Made by a program: the position numbers and the translations under genes. The notes under the pieces are model-generated. The model saw nothing but the letters and a program-made list of their open reading frames with translations, was not told where the DNA came from and searched no databases. A stretch of 29,137 bases of DNA from Desulfarculales bacterium UBA702 (GTDB lineage Bacteria; Desulfobacterota; Syntrophobacteria; Syntrophobacterales; Syntrophobacteraceae), in NCBI GenBank assembly GCA_002298165.1, contig DBMI01000023.1:1-29137 (forward strand), in the 5' to 3' direction. Positions within the stretch are counted from its first letter, which is position 1; the number at the start of each line of letters is the position of its first letter. Shown here piece after piece: positions 1 through 7,886 of the stretch.

Positions 1-62
1 CATGCCCTCGACCGAAGGTCTCCAATTATCTGGAAACCGGTGGAGACCTTCGGTCGGCGCGA
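1..62. repeat. Dispersed palindromic repeat, copy 1
   Basis: A perfect 15-bp inverted repeat has its left arm at 9-23 (CGACCGAAGGTCTCC) and right arm at 42-56, with an 18-nt loop. Nearly the same sequence recurs at about 9485-9546, including most of the loop. The element sits at the window edge, so its full left flank is not visible. It looks like a REP/MITE-type intergenic element rather than a terminator, because no T-run follows on either strand. Confidence 0.8.
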
Positions 63-88
63 GTAGCACGGTCGGGAGACCGTGCTAC
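63..88. repeat. Perfect hairpin with GGGA loop
   Basis: GTAGCACGGTC at 63-73 and its exact reverse complement at 78-88 enclose the tetranucleotide GGGA. The hairpin directly follows the palindromic repeat at 1-62, so two strong hairpins lie in tandem. No T-run follows. The rest of the gap up to 234 holds nothing I can identify. Confidence 0.75.
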
Positions 89-234
89 AACTAGATTCTG
101 CCCTTTAACTTGACGGCCATGGGATTTATATCCTGGCTGTCCTATTTTAAATGCCTTCTCGCACCTGGAACGGTCCAAACCATCTGTAATTGAAAGCTAG
201 GTATGGTGGAATATGGTGTCAAAAGCAGGGAGGG

Positions 235-759
235 TCACTTCATACATTTGATTTTTACAATGCCGTTTTTGCATTTGACGCGGATTTTATCGCGAGAGCA
301 TTCGCCGGGGATCAGGACCTCCTTGCGGTAACTGCGGTCCTTTCTTTTAGCGGACAGCGTGAGGATGTCCTCGTTCAGGTCTACTTTAACATCTTCGGCT
401 TCTATGCCGGGCATCTCCGCCAGAATAAGTACATGGTCAGGTTCTTCGAAAACATCTACAATCGGCTCTCTTACTTCCTGGACGACCGCTCGGCCGGTTT
501 CCCTGTCTTTCCGGACATTTCCAAAGGGTTCGATTTTGGGCCCCTGCCCTCCGGGCCCGAATTTCACGGAAACTCCGTAAACGCCTTTCAGTTCCTTTTT
601 GTTATTGTCGAATTGAAGCTGCCCTTTCCTGGAAAGCTCTTCTCCTTTTTCGGCAAGCTCCCCCAACCGTTCGATCAATTCCGTGAGATTGCTAAGAAAT
701 CCTTTCTTCCCGCCCTTTTGAGCGCCGGATTTCCCTTCTCCCTTTTCAGTTCTTTCCAT
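235..759 (-). CDS. Hsp20/alpha-crystallin family protein, GvpH-like
   Basis: This 174-aa protein ends in an alpha-crystallin-type domain (about residues 95-174). It carries the pattern REPIVDVFEEPDHVLILAEM followed by PGIEAEDVKVDLNEDILTLS, typical of small heat-shock proteins. The N-terminal half is Lys/Glu-rich (FLSNLTELIERLGELAEKGE) and then has a GVYGVSVKFG segment. That arrangement resembles the GvpH proteins of bacterial gas-vesicle clusters more than classical IbpA/Hsp20. No other gvp gene is visible, though the gene lies near the window edge. Likely role: ATP-independent holdase chaperone, possibly for gas-vesicle assembly. An AGGTGAGG ribosome site lies immediately before the ATG. The Hsp20 fold is clear; the GvpH assignment is inference. 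Confidence 0.8.
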   Translation of the reverse strand: MERTEKGEGKSGAQKGGKKGFLSNLTELIERLGELAEKGEELSRKGQLQFDNNKKELKGVYGVSVKFGPGGQGPKIEPFGNVRKDRETGRAVVQEVREPIVDVFEEPDHVLILAEMPGIEAEDVKVDLNEDILTLSAKRKDRSYRKEVLIPGECSRDKIRVKCKNGIVKIKCMK

Positions 760-876
760 TCCTCACCTGTGTCCCTGTTCCGGATGAATATCGGATAGCA
801 AAAGCCGAAGCTACACTATTAGAAGTTAAACCTTTTGCATTCGAAATCACCCGCCATGAGTGCCCACCCTGAATTT

Positions 877-1914
877 TTAATGTGTTGGCACACCGTTTTC
901 AGGATCAACCGGCGGCGCGGCGGGATTGTTTGCGTCCGGAAACTCTGCCTTTTTAGCGGATCTCAGAACCTCACCGGCCTTAAAGCCCTCCAGCCACAAA
1001 AAGGCGCTGCCAAAGAGCATGATTGGAACAACTTCCAGAACGTGCAGGGCGAGTGCGTAGCTGAGTGCGACTTCGATTTCCACCGAAAAGAGCTTGAGGG
1101 CACCAACTGTTGCGAGTTCGAATCCACCGATATTTGCCGGTGTTCCGACCGCCGCAATTCCGAAGTTAAGCAGAATAAGGGTAACCGGGGTCGCCATCAA
1201 CGGCAGTTCGAGAGCGAATGCCTCGAACATCACCCAAATCATCCCCGCCCGCAGGAACCATGAAAGCGCGGAAAGGGCCAGAACCGGAAAAAGCAGGCCG
1301 GCATTTCGCATCACCGCAAGTCCCGCCACGAACTTGTTCAATTCCTCCGCGATCCGGCGCCGGATTTTCCCGGCCGAATTCCCCGCGCCGAGCCTTAAAC
1401 CCAATCGCGCGAAGATGAAGATAACTGCTATCGTAACGGCAAAAATCGACCCGGCCGCAATCCCCATCCTGGTAACCGAAGGTGGAAATGGGTGAAAAAC
1501 CGCTGTTAGTGCCATTAGGATGAAGAAAAGCAAAAAATCTGCTACCCGGTCGAGGGCAACGGCGGAGAGCGAGCGGGAGAGGCCGATTTTTTCCGTCCTG
1601 GCAAGATAATAGGCTCTCGCACCGTCTCCGAACCGCAGCGGGAGCATGACATTCCCGATTATTCCAATCAGGGTGGAATTGAAACAGTTAAGGACCCGAA
1701 GTTCCTTCTTCATAGGAAAAAGGATAACGGAAAGTCTGAGCGCCTCTACGAATGTGTTCGCCAGGTTGAGGATGGGGACCAAGATCGCCCATTGCCATCT
1801 GATGCCGGAAAATGCATGTGCAACTTTGCCGAGATCGGCATAAGCCAGCACAATCGCAAAGAAGATCGCGACGATCGCAAAAGACCAGACGCGGGCTGTT
1901 CTCGTCCAGCTCAT
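877..1914 (-). CDS. Flippase-like integral membrane protein (LPG synthase TM / UPF0104 family)
   Basis: This 345-aa polytopic membrane protein has about eight hydrophobic segments, starting with one at residues 9-27. It contains the family-typical stretch NVMLPLRFGDGARAYYLART followed by ALDRVADFLLFF. That is characteristic of the lysylphosphatidylglycerol-synthase transmembrane / flippase-like family (PF03706, UPF0104). The soluble LPG synthase domain is absent. Relatives act in lipid or lipid-linked glycan handling in the inner membrane. The start codon overlaps the stop of the upstream deacetylase gene by four bases (ATGA, 1911-1914), so it is probably translationally coupled as the last gene of a three-gene operon. 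The substrate is unknown. Confidence 0.85.
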   Translation of the reverse strand: MSWTRTARVWSFAIVAIFFAIVLAYADLGKVAHAFSGIRWQWAILVPILNLANTFVEALRLSVILFPMKKELRVLNCFNSTLIGIIGNVMLPLRFGDGARAYYLARTEKIGLSRSLSAVALDRVADFLLFFILMALTAVFHPFPPSVTRMGIAAGSIFAVTIAVIFIFARLGLRLGAGNSAGKIRRRIAEELNKFVAGLAVMRNAGLLFPVLALSALSWFLRAGMIWVMFEAFALELPLMATPVTLILLNFGIAAVGTPANIGGFELATVGALKLFSVEIEVALSYALALHVLEVVPIMLFGSAFLWLEGFKAGEVLRSAKKAEFPDANNPAAPPVDPENGVPTH

Positions 1915-2717
1915 TTCGGTTCCGCTCCGATCATTTCCGAAAGGGTTACGAACTCAAACCCCCGATGCCTGAGTTCATCGATAATCTTCGGCAGTGCCCT
2001 GACAAGCTGGCTCGAATCCGCCCCTTCCTCCAGTCCGCGCCCGTCATGGAGCAGCAGGACGCATCCATCCCGAGCGCCATCGAGTGTTCGGCGCAGGATT
2101 TCCTCCTCGCCGGGCCGGTCGGTGTCCCAAACTCCCAGCGTCCATGCAACCGGCACCATCCCGCACTCGCGCACGACCCTGTTCACCCACGGATTTCTCC
2201 AGCCGTGAGGAGAGCGGAAAAGGGTTGGCCTGGAGCCGGTCGATTTTTCAATAAGATCCGAAGTCCTGGTCAGTTCATCCCGAATCTGGGCAGGAGTTTT
2301 TAACGGGAGCACTTCATGGGTCCATGTATGATTGCCCAATTCGTGTCCTTCATCGAAGAGCTGCCGGATCGAACCTGGAAACCTTTCCGCATTTTGGCCC
2401 ACTATGAAAAAAGTCGCCCTGATTTTCTGTCCCTTCAAAATATCGATCACTTGCGAAGTGAATGGCTCGTTTGGGCCATCATCGAACGTGAGGGCTATCA
2501 GGTTCTTTCCCGCTTTGCCTTTCCAGAAAATCGTGCCGAAAATGGGCGAGCGCCGTTCAAAAACAGCCAGGACAAGGAGGGCTTCAAAAAAAATCAGAAA
2601 CAAAAAGAACCACAGGTGAAAACCCCTGTGTGAAGATACACGGGCAAGAATCTCCCCGGCCGTAAATGACAGCAGGGTTGAAACCAGGGTTATGGCTGCA
2701 GCGATCTTGAGGATCAT
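1911..2717 (-). CDS. Polysaccharide deacetylase (NodB family), membrane-anchored
   Basis: I chose the ATG at 2717 because it overlaps the TGA of the upstream glycosyltransferase (ATGA); an upstream ATG at 2774 lies inside that gene. The 268-aa product starts with two hydrophobic segments (about residues 4-20 and 33-53). A NodB homology domain follows. It has the TFDDGP motif (Asp79, Asp80), the metal-binding NHTWTH motif (His130, His134), the RSPHG motif and the C-terminal LLLHDG motif. These are the expected metal and catalytic residues for deacetylating an N-acetylated or O-acetylated glycan. Its place between a glycosyltransferase and a flippase-like protein suggests action on a cell-surface glycan or glycolipid; the substrate is inferred only. 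Confidence 0.9.
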   Translation of the reverse strand: MILKIAAAITLVSTLLSFTAGEILARVSSHRGFHLWFFLFLIFFEALLVLAVFERRSPIFGTIFWKGKAGKNLIALTFDDGPNEPFTSQVIDILKGQKIRATFFIVGQNAERFPGSIRQLFDEGHELGNHTWTHEVLPLKTPAQIRDELTRTSDLIEKSTGSRPTLFRSPHGWRNPWVNRVVRECGMVPVAWTLGVWDTDRPGEEEILRRTLDGARDGCVLLLHDGRGLEEGADSSQLVRALPKIIDELRHRGFEFVTLSEMIGAEPK

Positions 2718-3835
2718 CGACCGGAAAGAACTTCCTCGTAAAAACCGGCTATCTTTTCCGAGACCTTGTCCCACGAAAATTCAAGGGCCTTTTGCCTGCC
2801 ATTCATCCCTTTTTCCCTTCTCAGCCCGGGATCTTCGAGCAGTTTGAGGATTGTATCCGCGAATGCACCAGGGTCGCGCGGCGGGATGAGAAATCCTTCG
2901 TCGGGGCCGAGCAGTTCCCTGTAGCCGCAGTTATCCGTGGCAACAATCGGCTTTCCCGAAGCCATGGCTTCGAGCAGGGTTATTCCGAAGGAGGCTTTCT
3001 CGACCGGCGAGCAAAAGATATCCGCACTCGAATAATAGCGGTTGCGCTCATGGAGCACAGGTCCGGCCAGATAAATGTCCCGTTCGATTTCCTCGGGAAC
3101 CAGCCGCTTGTAGTGTTCCCTGAGCGGCCCGTCACCCACGATTATGAGCCGGACATCCGGAAACCTCGACTTTATCAGCTTGAATGCCTGTATCATCAGG
3201 GACAACCCGTTTCGAGGATCGAGCCTGCCGAGGAAGAGCAGGTTCAGCTTTCCGTCTTCGAATTGCGGAAACTTTGGGGCATCCGGGTTGAATTCGGAGG
3301 TATTGACACCGTTCGGGATGATCCTCGCCCTCACCTCCATGTAGCGCGCAAGGGCATCTATACAGCTCTGGGAAACGGCGATCTGGCCGCTCAGCCTGTT
3401 TATGAGCTTCTTCTGAACCGGACCCTTAAGGAGCGTGTACCACATGCTCCGGTCAAAGTAGGTGTGAAATGTACCAATTGTTGGTCCCAGGGCGGCAAAC
3501 TGGGCAAACATCGGCAGAGTGGGAACCAGCGGTGAGTGCAGATGCAGGAGGTCGAATTTTTCGCGTCTGAAAGTCTCTCTAAGTTCGCTGATCAGATGCT
3601 TTCCAACAGTTACCCTGGCAAGCGAACCGTTACTGTAAATTGATGTGCTCCGGCCTATCCTGATAATTTCAACCGGAGGTTTGGAGCCGTTTTGCCCACC
3701 GTTAACATGAGAAGTAATTATCTTAACCGTATATCCCTTATTTCGAAGCTGCACGGCAGTATTATGTACATGCTCTGAGATGCCTCCGAGCAGTGGATAG
3801 TAATATTCCGTTACTATTCCTATCTTCAAACCCAT
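2714..3835 (-). CDS. Glycosyltransferase, GT4 family (GT-B fold)
   Basis: This 373-aa protein begins with the GT-B N-terminal pattern GIVTEYYYPLLGGISEHV, seen in nucleotide-sugar glycosyltransferases of the PimA/PimB type. The C-terminal domain contains LLFLGRLDPRNGL and the EX7E donor-binding motif in EKASFGITLLEAMASGKPIV. The N-terminal sequence lacks a signal peptide, so it should be cytosolic or membrane-peripheral. It is the first gene of a three-gene minus-strand operon; its TGA overlaps the ATG of the deacetylase. Likely role: transfer of a sugar to a lipid or lipid-linked acceptor that is then deacetylated. The acceptor and donor cannot be read from the sequence. Confidence 0.92.
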   Translation of the reverse strand: MGLKIGIVTEYYYPLLGGISEHVHNTAVQLRNKGYTVKIITSHVNGGQNGSKPPVEIIRIGRSTSIYSNGSLARVTVGKHLISELRETFRREKFDLLHLHSPLVPTLPMFAQFAALGPTIGTFHTYFDRSMWYTLLKGPVQKKLINRLSGQIAVSQSCIDALARYMEVRARIIPNGVNTSEFNPDAPKFPQFEDGKLNLLFLGRLDPRNGLSLMIQAFKLIKSRFPDVRLIIVGDGPLREHYKRLVPEEIERDIYLAGPVLHERNRYYSSADIFCSPVEKASFGITLLEAMASGKPIVATDNCGYRELLGPDEGFLIPPRDPGAFADTILKLLEDPGLRREKGMNGRQKALEFSWDKVSEKIAGFYEEVLSGR

Positions 3836-3864
3836 CTGGAAAACCCCGTTTAGATTCCGGGCCC

Positions 3865-3880
3865 GATCATTTGTATGATC
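3865..3880. repeat. Short inverted repeat upstream of the glycosyltransferase operon
   Basis: GATCAT (3865-3870) and ATGATC (3875-3880) flank TTGT, 30-45 bases before the glycosyltransferase start. The size and position fit a repressor operator or a small leader hairpin. No regulator for it is identified. Confidence 0.35.
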
Positions 3881-3897
3881 TATTTGATAAATGACCG

Positions 3898-3939
3898 TTG
3901 CCGCAAATGATTATTGGAATAGAAGCCAATGTGCGGCAA
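3898..3939. repeat. Nested inverted repeat in the operon leader region
   Basis: An 8-bp perfect inverted repeat (TTGCCGCA at 3898-3905, TGCGGCAA at 3932-3939) encloses a second one, ATTGG and CCAAT, around an 8-nt loop. It lies about 60-105 bases upstream of the glycosyltransferase start. It could be a leader RNA structure or an operator. The remainder of 3940-4165 shows nothing else recognisable. Confidence 0.4.
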
Positions 3940-4187
3940 TTATCGGGCTGGAATTGACTAATCCAGATAAGCACCTGTAATATTTTGGAATTGTCCATCC
4001 TATAACCAATTCCCGCGAAATCGGCCATACTATTATCAGCTAACAGTTAAGAAGTTAATACAAAACTGGAGATAAGAACAGGGGAGCCGGGTTTGGTGAT
4101 GTGATTGGGCGTTGTAGTGTTGCGGAACTAGAGGCGAGTTGTTGTGGTAAGATTTTCCCGGCCCTTATATGGCATGATCCGCCGACT

Positions 4188-4224
4188 GGTTATGGCAAGG
4201 TCTCCTGGAGCCCATGCCATAACC
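4188..4224. repeat. 10-bp inverted repeat carrying the dispersed GGTCTCCTGG motif in its loop
   Basis: GGTTATGGCA (4188-4197) and TGCCATAACC (4215-4224) form a perfect 10-bp stem. The 17-nt loop contains GGTCTCCTGG (4199-4208), which also occurs in the repeats at 9470, 22148 and 28970. The stretch 3836-4465 has no convincing gene; a 94-codon minus-strand frame across 4165-4449 includes this palindrome and was rejected. Confidence 0.5.
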
Positions 4225-4465
4225 GAGAGGTCGCGGATTTCTAATCCCGGTGCGGAGCACAAAAGGTTCGCGGAGGTGCCCGAAAACCGGGATGACAACC
4301 GATTGCAAAATTGAAGTCACGGGGTCGGCGTAGCGGCACCTGGAGAAATGATCCATTGAAGTTGAATTTACTGCTTTATCACAGCCCTGTTGCCCTTCGC
4401 GCCCGGTTGTAAATCCAGTAGCATCAACTTGCCGGAACAAGAGTAGCACAGCGCTTCATCATGTC

Positions 4466-4813
4466 TCAGGAGGCCGCGGGCTGACAGCATCTTCGGGCCT
4501 CTTCGAGTTCCACCCTATGGGTATCCTCAAGCAGCTTGATTCTCTGTTCAAGCAGCTCCACTCTTGCCTGGAGGTCCTGGAGGTCTTTCATCCTGGCAAT
4601 ATCGGCACTTTCCGACCATTTTTTCAGGGAAGACTGGAACTCGTCCCACTGGCGCTGGCCGCTTTTTACCAGGTCTTCGGTAAGTTTTTCGGCCTCATCG
4701 GTAGAAAGCTTGCCCTCTTCCACCAGTTTACGTGTCGCATCCCGTACCTTGTCCGCAGTCACGACTACCGCGCCAAGCCCCGCAAAAAAGCTTTTTCTGA
4801 GCAGATCGAGCAT
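4466..4813 (-). CDS. Phasin-like / PHA granule-associated family protein
   Basis: This 115-aa acidic protein begins with LLRKSFFAGLGAVVVTADKV, followed by a segment rich in Lys/Glu (VEEGKLSTDEAEKLTEDLVK). The C-terminal part (about residues 70-105) is a coiled coil (LQARVELLEQRIKLLEDTHR). That layout matches small phasin-family proteins of the PhaI/PhaF-like type, which coat polyhydroxyalkanoate granules or act as general coiled-coil stress proteins. No PHA synthase or depolymerase gene is in the window. The tail holds an unusual RRCC. A strong AAGGAGG site lies six bases before the ATG. The family call is good; a role in PHA storage is inference. Confidence 0.75.
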   Translation of the reverse strand: MLDLLRKSFFAGLGAVVVTADKVRDATRKLVEEGKLSTDEAEKLTEDLVKSGQRQWDEFQSSLKKWSESADIARMKDLQDLQARVELLEQRIKLLEDTHRVELEEARRCCQPAAS

Positions 4814-5314
4814 TCAGGCTCCTCCTTGGTCAGGTGCATTTCAGCATCAGTTGCGTCTATATCAATCGTCCATCAATCGATGTCTTTCACAGCCTGATAT
4901 AAAATAGCAACATTTCGGGACGTTGCAACGGCGGAGTGATCCTGAGGCCACAATGAACGTAATTCGCGGATAAATCGGATTGCTCTCAACGTGCGGCCAA
5001 GGTGTCCTTGCTTGGCCTTCCTCATGATCTCTTCGCTTTCTCTTAAGTTCTTCCACTTGAGATCCGATAACAAAAGTACGCCAAGAATAACTCTCTGACA
5101 GCCAAACCTCTGATTACCGTCAGGCGCGGTGTGGGGCCAGTGCGGGAAAACTTCCAGCCGACCTTGTTTCCATGTCTTACGGCTTGTTCGAGCCATTCAC
5201 GTTTCCGGTAAATTGGAGCTGAGTGGGCGTTAAGCGAGCGACTGCCCAATTGCATTGCATCTGGCTCGTCAGTGGATCAACAAAACGGATTCTCAAGGTA
5301 GAGGGAGATTAGGA
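4814..5314. other. 500-bp intergenic region without a supported gene
   Basis: This divergent spacer lies between the phasin-like gene (minus) and the phosphatase/autotransporter gene (plus). Two overlapping minus-strand frames (4873-5196 and 5043-5255) have no recognisable domain, no convincing ribosome site and an ordinary noncoding look. They could be remnants of a decayed gene. No clear promoter was found for either flanking gene. Confidence 0.5.
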
Positions 5315-7288
5315 ATGTCGGTTTCCGGGGCTGTCTCGATAAGAAATCTTTTACTATGCGCCATTGCAGTGGTGCTTTGTTTGTCTTTAACTCCCGCAAC
5401 GGCTCAGGAGATAATCTCGACGCCAATCCTCTCATCAACCCCAAACTTCAGAGATCTTGCGGGAATCTCATCGAGCTTTGGTGGAACCGGATTTGCCAAC
5501 ACGACCGCCAACAATGGCGTGATGCGAACCGGGGTCTTTTATCGTTCGGATTACCTCTCTCTCAACAACGCTGACTGGACAACCATCTCGGCTTTGAATA
5601 TCGGCCGGGATATCGATTTGCGAACACCCTCGGAGATCACTGCAAACCCCGATTTGGTTCCCTCTGGAGCAACGCACACCAATATAAATATCTACGGCAC
5701 CCAGAGCCCGACTCCCGAGCCCGCGTTTACCGCCGCCCCCTCGGTGGCGATCAACTTCATGCAGGCAAGTTATCAGGCATTTGTTACCGATCCGGTCCAG
5801 CGGGCGGGGTTCCACAATGTCTTAATCACATTGGCCACCGACTCCGGCGCGGATTTATGGCACTGTTCAGGCGGCAAGGACCGTACCGGGTGGACGGCTA
5901 TGTTAATGGAAACGATAGCAGGTGTATCGTCGGCGACGATCATGAGAGACTATCTGGCAACTAACAGCTATACGGCTGCCTTAATCAGTACCACGAGGGC
6001 GGAACTCCTGCTGCAGTATCCGACAGCGAACCCCGCGACTATCGATGCCCTTTTAGGGGTTCAGGCAAGCTATCTCCAGGCTGGGCTCGATCAGGTTATA
6101 GCTTCATACGGCTCGATGTATGCCTATTTGACTCAGGGACTGGGGCTCACTCAGGCAGACATCTACGTTCTGCGTGCCAAGATGGTCTTCTATCAGATGT
6201 TGCCCGGCCAAAGCGGGTTTGCAGGCAATGCGGCCGCAGGCGCTACGTTTCTGAATGTTTTGCAGAATTCCCGGCTTTCGGGCCACTATACCGCCTATAA
6301 TTACTACCTGCAGTCAGCAATAGACGCAGGCACGCTCGGGGGCGTCCAGGAGCGGGTAGGCGCTCAGGTTCATGCCGATGCGGCCGCATTTCTGTTGCGC
6401 CGGCCGCAGTGGATCGACGAGGCGATCACTCCCTATACGAATGGCCGTGATCTTCGCGAAGCTCAGACCCGTTTCTGGTTTGCGGGCCTTGGGGGCGATT
6501 TTGAGTCCGACGGTCGTGCCGGTGTTGCCGGCAGCACTGAGTACAGCGCCGGTACACTCATAGGAGCCACCCACCGCTTTAACAACCAGACAAACGCCAA
6601 TCTGGGCATCGGCTATAACTGGGGTTCGGTCGCAAGCGCCGACGCTGATGCCACTCTCAACACTGTCCTGGCAACGATTGGCGGACGCTACGGATTTGCG
6701 AATCTTGAAGAAGGTTTTTTTGTGGCGGCGCGAGGGGATGTCGGTTGGGTGGACTATGAAAGCAAGCGCACCCTGGGTGGGGGCCTGGGGACCGCACGCG
6801 GCAGCACCAACGGTGCCGTTTACAGTGGCTTGTTTAGTCTTGGCGACGTTATTCGCCTATCTCCATTTACCATGACGCTGCAAACCGGGGTTCGAGTCAC
6901 CCATGTATCCTTGGGCGGCTTTGACGAAAACGGCAGTGATCTCGCCCTTAGCATCAATGGCATCGACCAGACCTATCCCAGCGTATTAATCGATCTGGAT
7001 GTAACCCTTGATCGTCAACAACTGGGTGTCTGGTCCATAGCGCCTGCCTTCACTCTCGGTTATGAGCGAATACTCGATAATGCTCGAGTCGAAAGCATGG
7101 GGACGCTTTACGGTTTTGGTGTGACCCAATATTCAGCCTTCGACAGCCACGATCTCATAAAAGCCGGTTTGGGCCTCACTGCCCAGCACGATGCTTTCAC
7201 CATAAAGGCCGGGGTGAATGGTATAGTCGGTGGAGGGGCGGAAAGCACCGGCATTGGCGGACAATTGTCTATTGGATACAGTTTCTAG
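5315..7288 (+). CDS. Tyrosine phosphatase-autotransporter fusion protein
   Basis: I chose the ATG at 5315 because a GAGGGAG ribosome site precedes it and a clean signal peptide follows (hydrophobic core about residues 11-27, likely cut after Ala30). Residues 40-295 form a Y_phosphatase3-like domain: NFRDLAG near the start, GVFYRSD, a DLR motif at 101-103, and the signature HCSGGKDRTG with catalytic Cys184 and Arg190. A linker of about 90 residues (LQNSRLSGHY, VGAQVHADAAAFLL) resembles those before autotransporter barrels. Residues 385-657 form an autotransporter beta-barrel ending in the C-terminal aromatic GYSF. The protein should cross the inner membrane by Sec and display the phosphatase on the cell surface. 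The substrate could be a phosphotyrosine, phosphoinositide or other phosphoester. It appears to be a stand-alone gene. Confidence 0.9.
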   Translation: MSVSGAVSIRNLLLCAIAVVLCLSLTPATAQEIISTPILSSTPNFRDLAGISSSFGGTGFANTTANNGVMRTGVFYRSDYLSLNNADWTTISALNIGRDIDLRTPSEITANPDLVPSGATHTNINIYGTQSPTPEPAFTAAPSVAINFMQASYQAFVTDPVQRAGFHNVLITLATDSGADLWHCSGGKDRTGWTAMLMETIAGVSSATIMRDYLATNSYTAALISTTRAELLLQYPTANPATIDALLGVQASYLQAGLDQVIASYGSMYAYLTQGLGLTQADIYVLRAKMVFYQMLPGQSGFAGNAAAGATFLNVLQNSRLSGHYTAYNYYLQSAIDAGTLGGVQERVGAQVHADAAAFLLRRPQWIDEAITPYTNGRDLREAQTRFWFAGLGGDFESDGRAGVAGSTEYSAGTLIGATHRFNNQTNANLGIGYNWGSVASADADATLNTVLATIGGRYGFANLEEGFFVAARGDVGWVDYESKRTLGGGLGTARGSTNGAVYSGLFSLGDVIRLSPFTMTLQTGVRVTHVSLGGFDENGSDLALSINGIDQTYPSVLIDLDVTLDRQQLGVWSIAPAFTLGYERILDNARVESMGTLYGFGVTQYSAFDSHDLIKAGLGLTAQHDAFTIKAGVNGIVGGGAESTGIGGQLSIGYSF

Positions 7289-7396
7289 AAAGGACTGTGC
7301 CCCGCACTCTCTTTCGCAACGGGCAGGCTTAGTTTAAACCCGTTCAGCCAACTGGATGCTCGGGAGTAATCCTGGCGCACTGGCAGGGATGCGGCT

Positions 7397-7424
7397 TTGT
7401 CTTCGACATATCCGCTACTATTTT
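7397..7424 (+). promoter_or_regulatory. Weak sigma-70-like promoter for the HTH/zinc-ribbon gene
   Basis: TTGTCT at 7397-7402 and TATTTT at 7419-7424 are separated by 16 bases, each matching four of six consensus positions. It lies about 50 bases before the ATG at 7475. The match is modest. Confidence 0.3.
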
Positions 7425-7474
7425 AAACAATGGCTAAACTTGCTGAATAAAGATTTGCTGATCAGGTTGATTTT

Positions 7475-7762
7475 ATGAGCACAACCAGGCAGGAAATCAT
7501 AACCCTTTTATCCGAGGGAGAACATGGAGCAAAGGACATCTCCAAAATCATCCGTATCAGCGAAAAGGAAGTTTATACGCACCTCGAGCACATTAACCGT
7601 TCACTCAAGTCACAGAAGAGAAGGCTGAACATAACCCCGGCGGAGTGTCTTAGCTGCGGATTCAAGTTTGAGGCACGAAATCGGTTTTCGTCCCCGGGAA
7701 GGTGCCCTAAATGCAAGGGCGAGCATATTCAGGACCCGAAATATGTTATCAGCGAGAAGTGA
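7475..7762 (+). CDS. Predicted transcriptional regulator with HTH and zinc ribbon (COG3357-like)
   Basis: This 95-aa protein has an N-terminal winged-helix-type segment (about residues 4-50: RQEIITLLSEGEHGAKDISK, then SEKEVYTHLEHINRSL). A C-terminal zinc ribbon follows, with paired cysteines CLSCGF and CPKCKG. The two-domain architecture and length match the small COG3357-type family of archaea and deltaproteobacteria. Its molecular role is poorly known: DNA binding is inferred from the fold. An AGGTTGA site precedes the ATG. It is monocistronic and converges on the PEP-CTERM gene, so a target cannot be deduced from operon context. Confidence 0.8.
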   Translation: MSTTRQEIITLLSEGEHGAKDISKIIRISEKEVYTHLEHINRSLKSQKRRLNITPAECLSCGFKFEARNRFSSPGRCPKCKGEHIQDPKYVISEK

Positions 7763-7829
7763 GGGGAACAGAACACTACCGGCCGAAGGAGTTGATTAGA
7801 ATTTCCAGGTATCGCTTGGATTTTGCTGA

Positions 7830-7857
7830 AACGGCGGAACATCTCTGATCCGCCGTT
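7830..7857. terminator. Hairpin between convergent genes
   Basis: AACGGCGGA (7830-7838) and TCCGCCGTT (7849-7857) form a perfect 9-bp stem with a 10-nt loop between the convergent HTH/zinc-ribbon and PEP-CTERM genes. The position suits a shared terminator, but neither strand has a strong T-run after the stem. Confidence 0.45.
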
Positions 7858-7886
7858 AACTACGATAGAAGCTGAAATTGCTGAAG

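Noticed and set aside
235..759. Evidence for a gas-vesicle gene cluster
   Set aside because: Only one GvpH-like gene is visible, with no gvpA, gvpF, gvpN or other gvp gene in the window.
190..798. 202-codon plus-strand frame opposite the Hsp20 gene
   Set aside because: The minus-strand product is a clear alpha-crystallin-domain protein with a ribosome site. The plus frame is its antisense shadow.
4188..4280. tRNA-like stretch (GAGAGGTCGCGG followed by ATTTCTAATCC)
   Set aside because: No acceptor stem, no T-loop GTTCGA and no CCA end could be paired. It looks like part of a degraded palindromic repeat.
4165..4449. 94-codon minus-strand open frame in the gap upstream of the glycan operon
   Set aside because: It runs through the palindrome at 4188-4224, matches no family, and lacks a convincing ribosome site. 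The sequence looks like repeat-derived noncoding DNA.
4862..5255. Overlapping minus-strand frames that might be one frameshifted gene
   Set aside because: No frame shows a known domain and their boundaries do not join at a plausible frameshift. Left as uncharacterised spacer.
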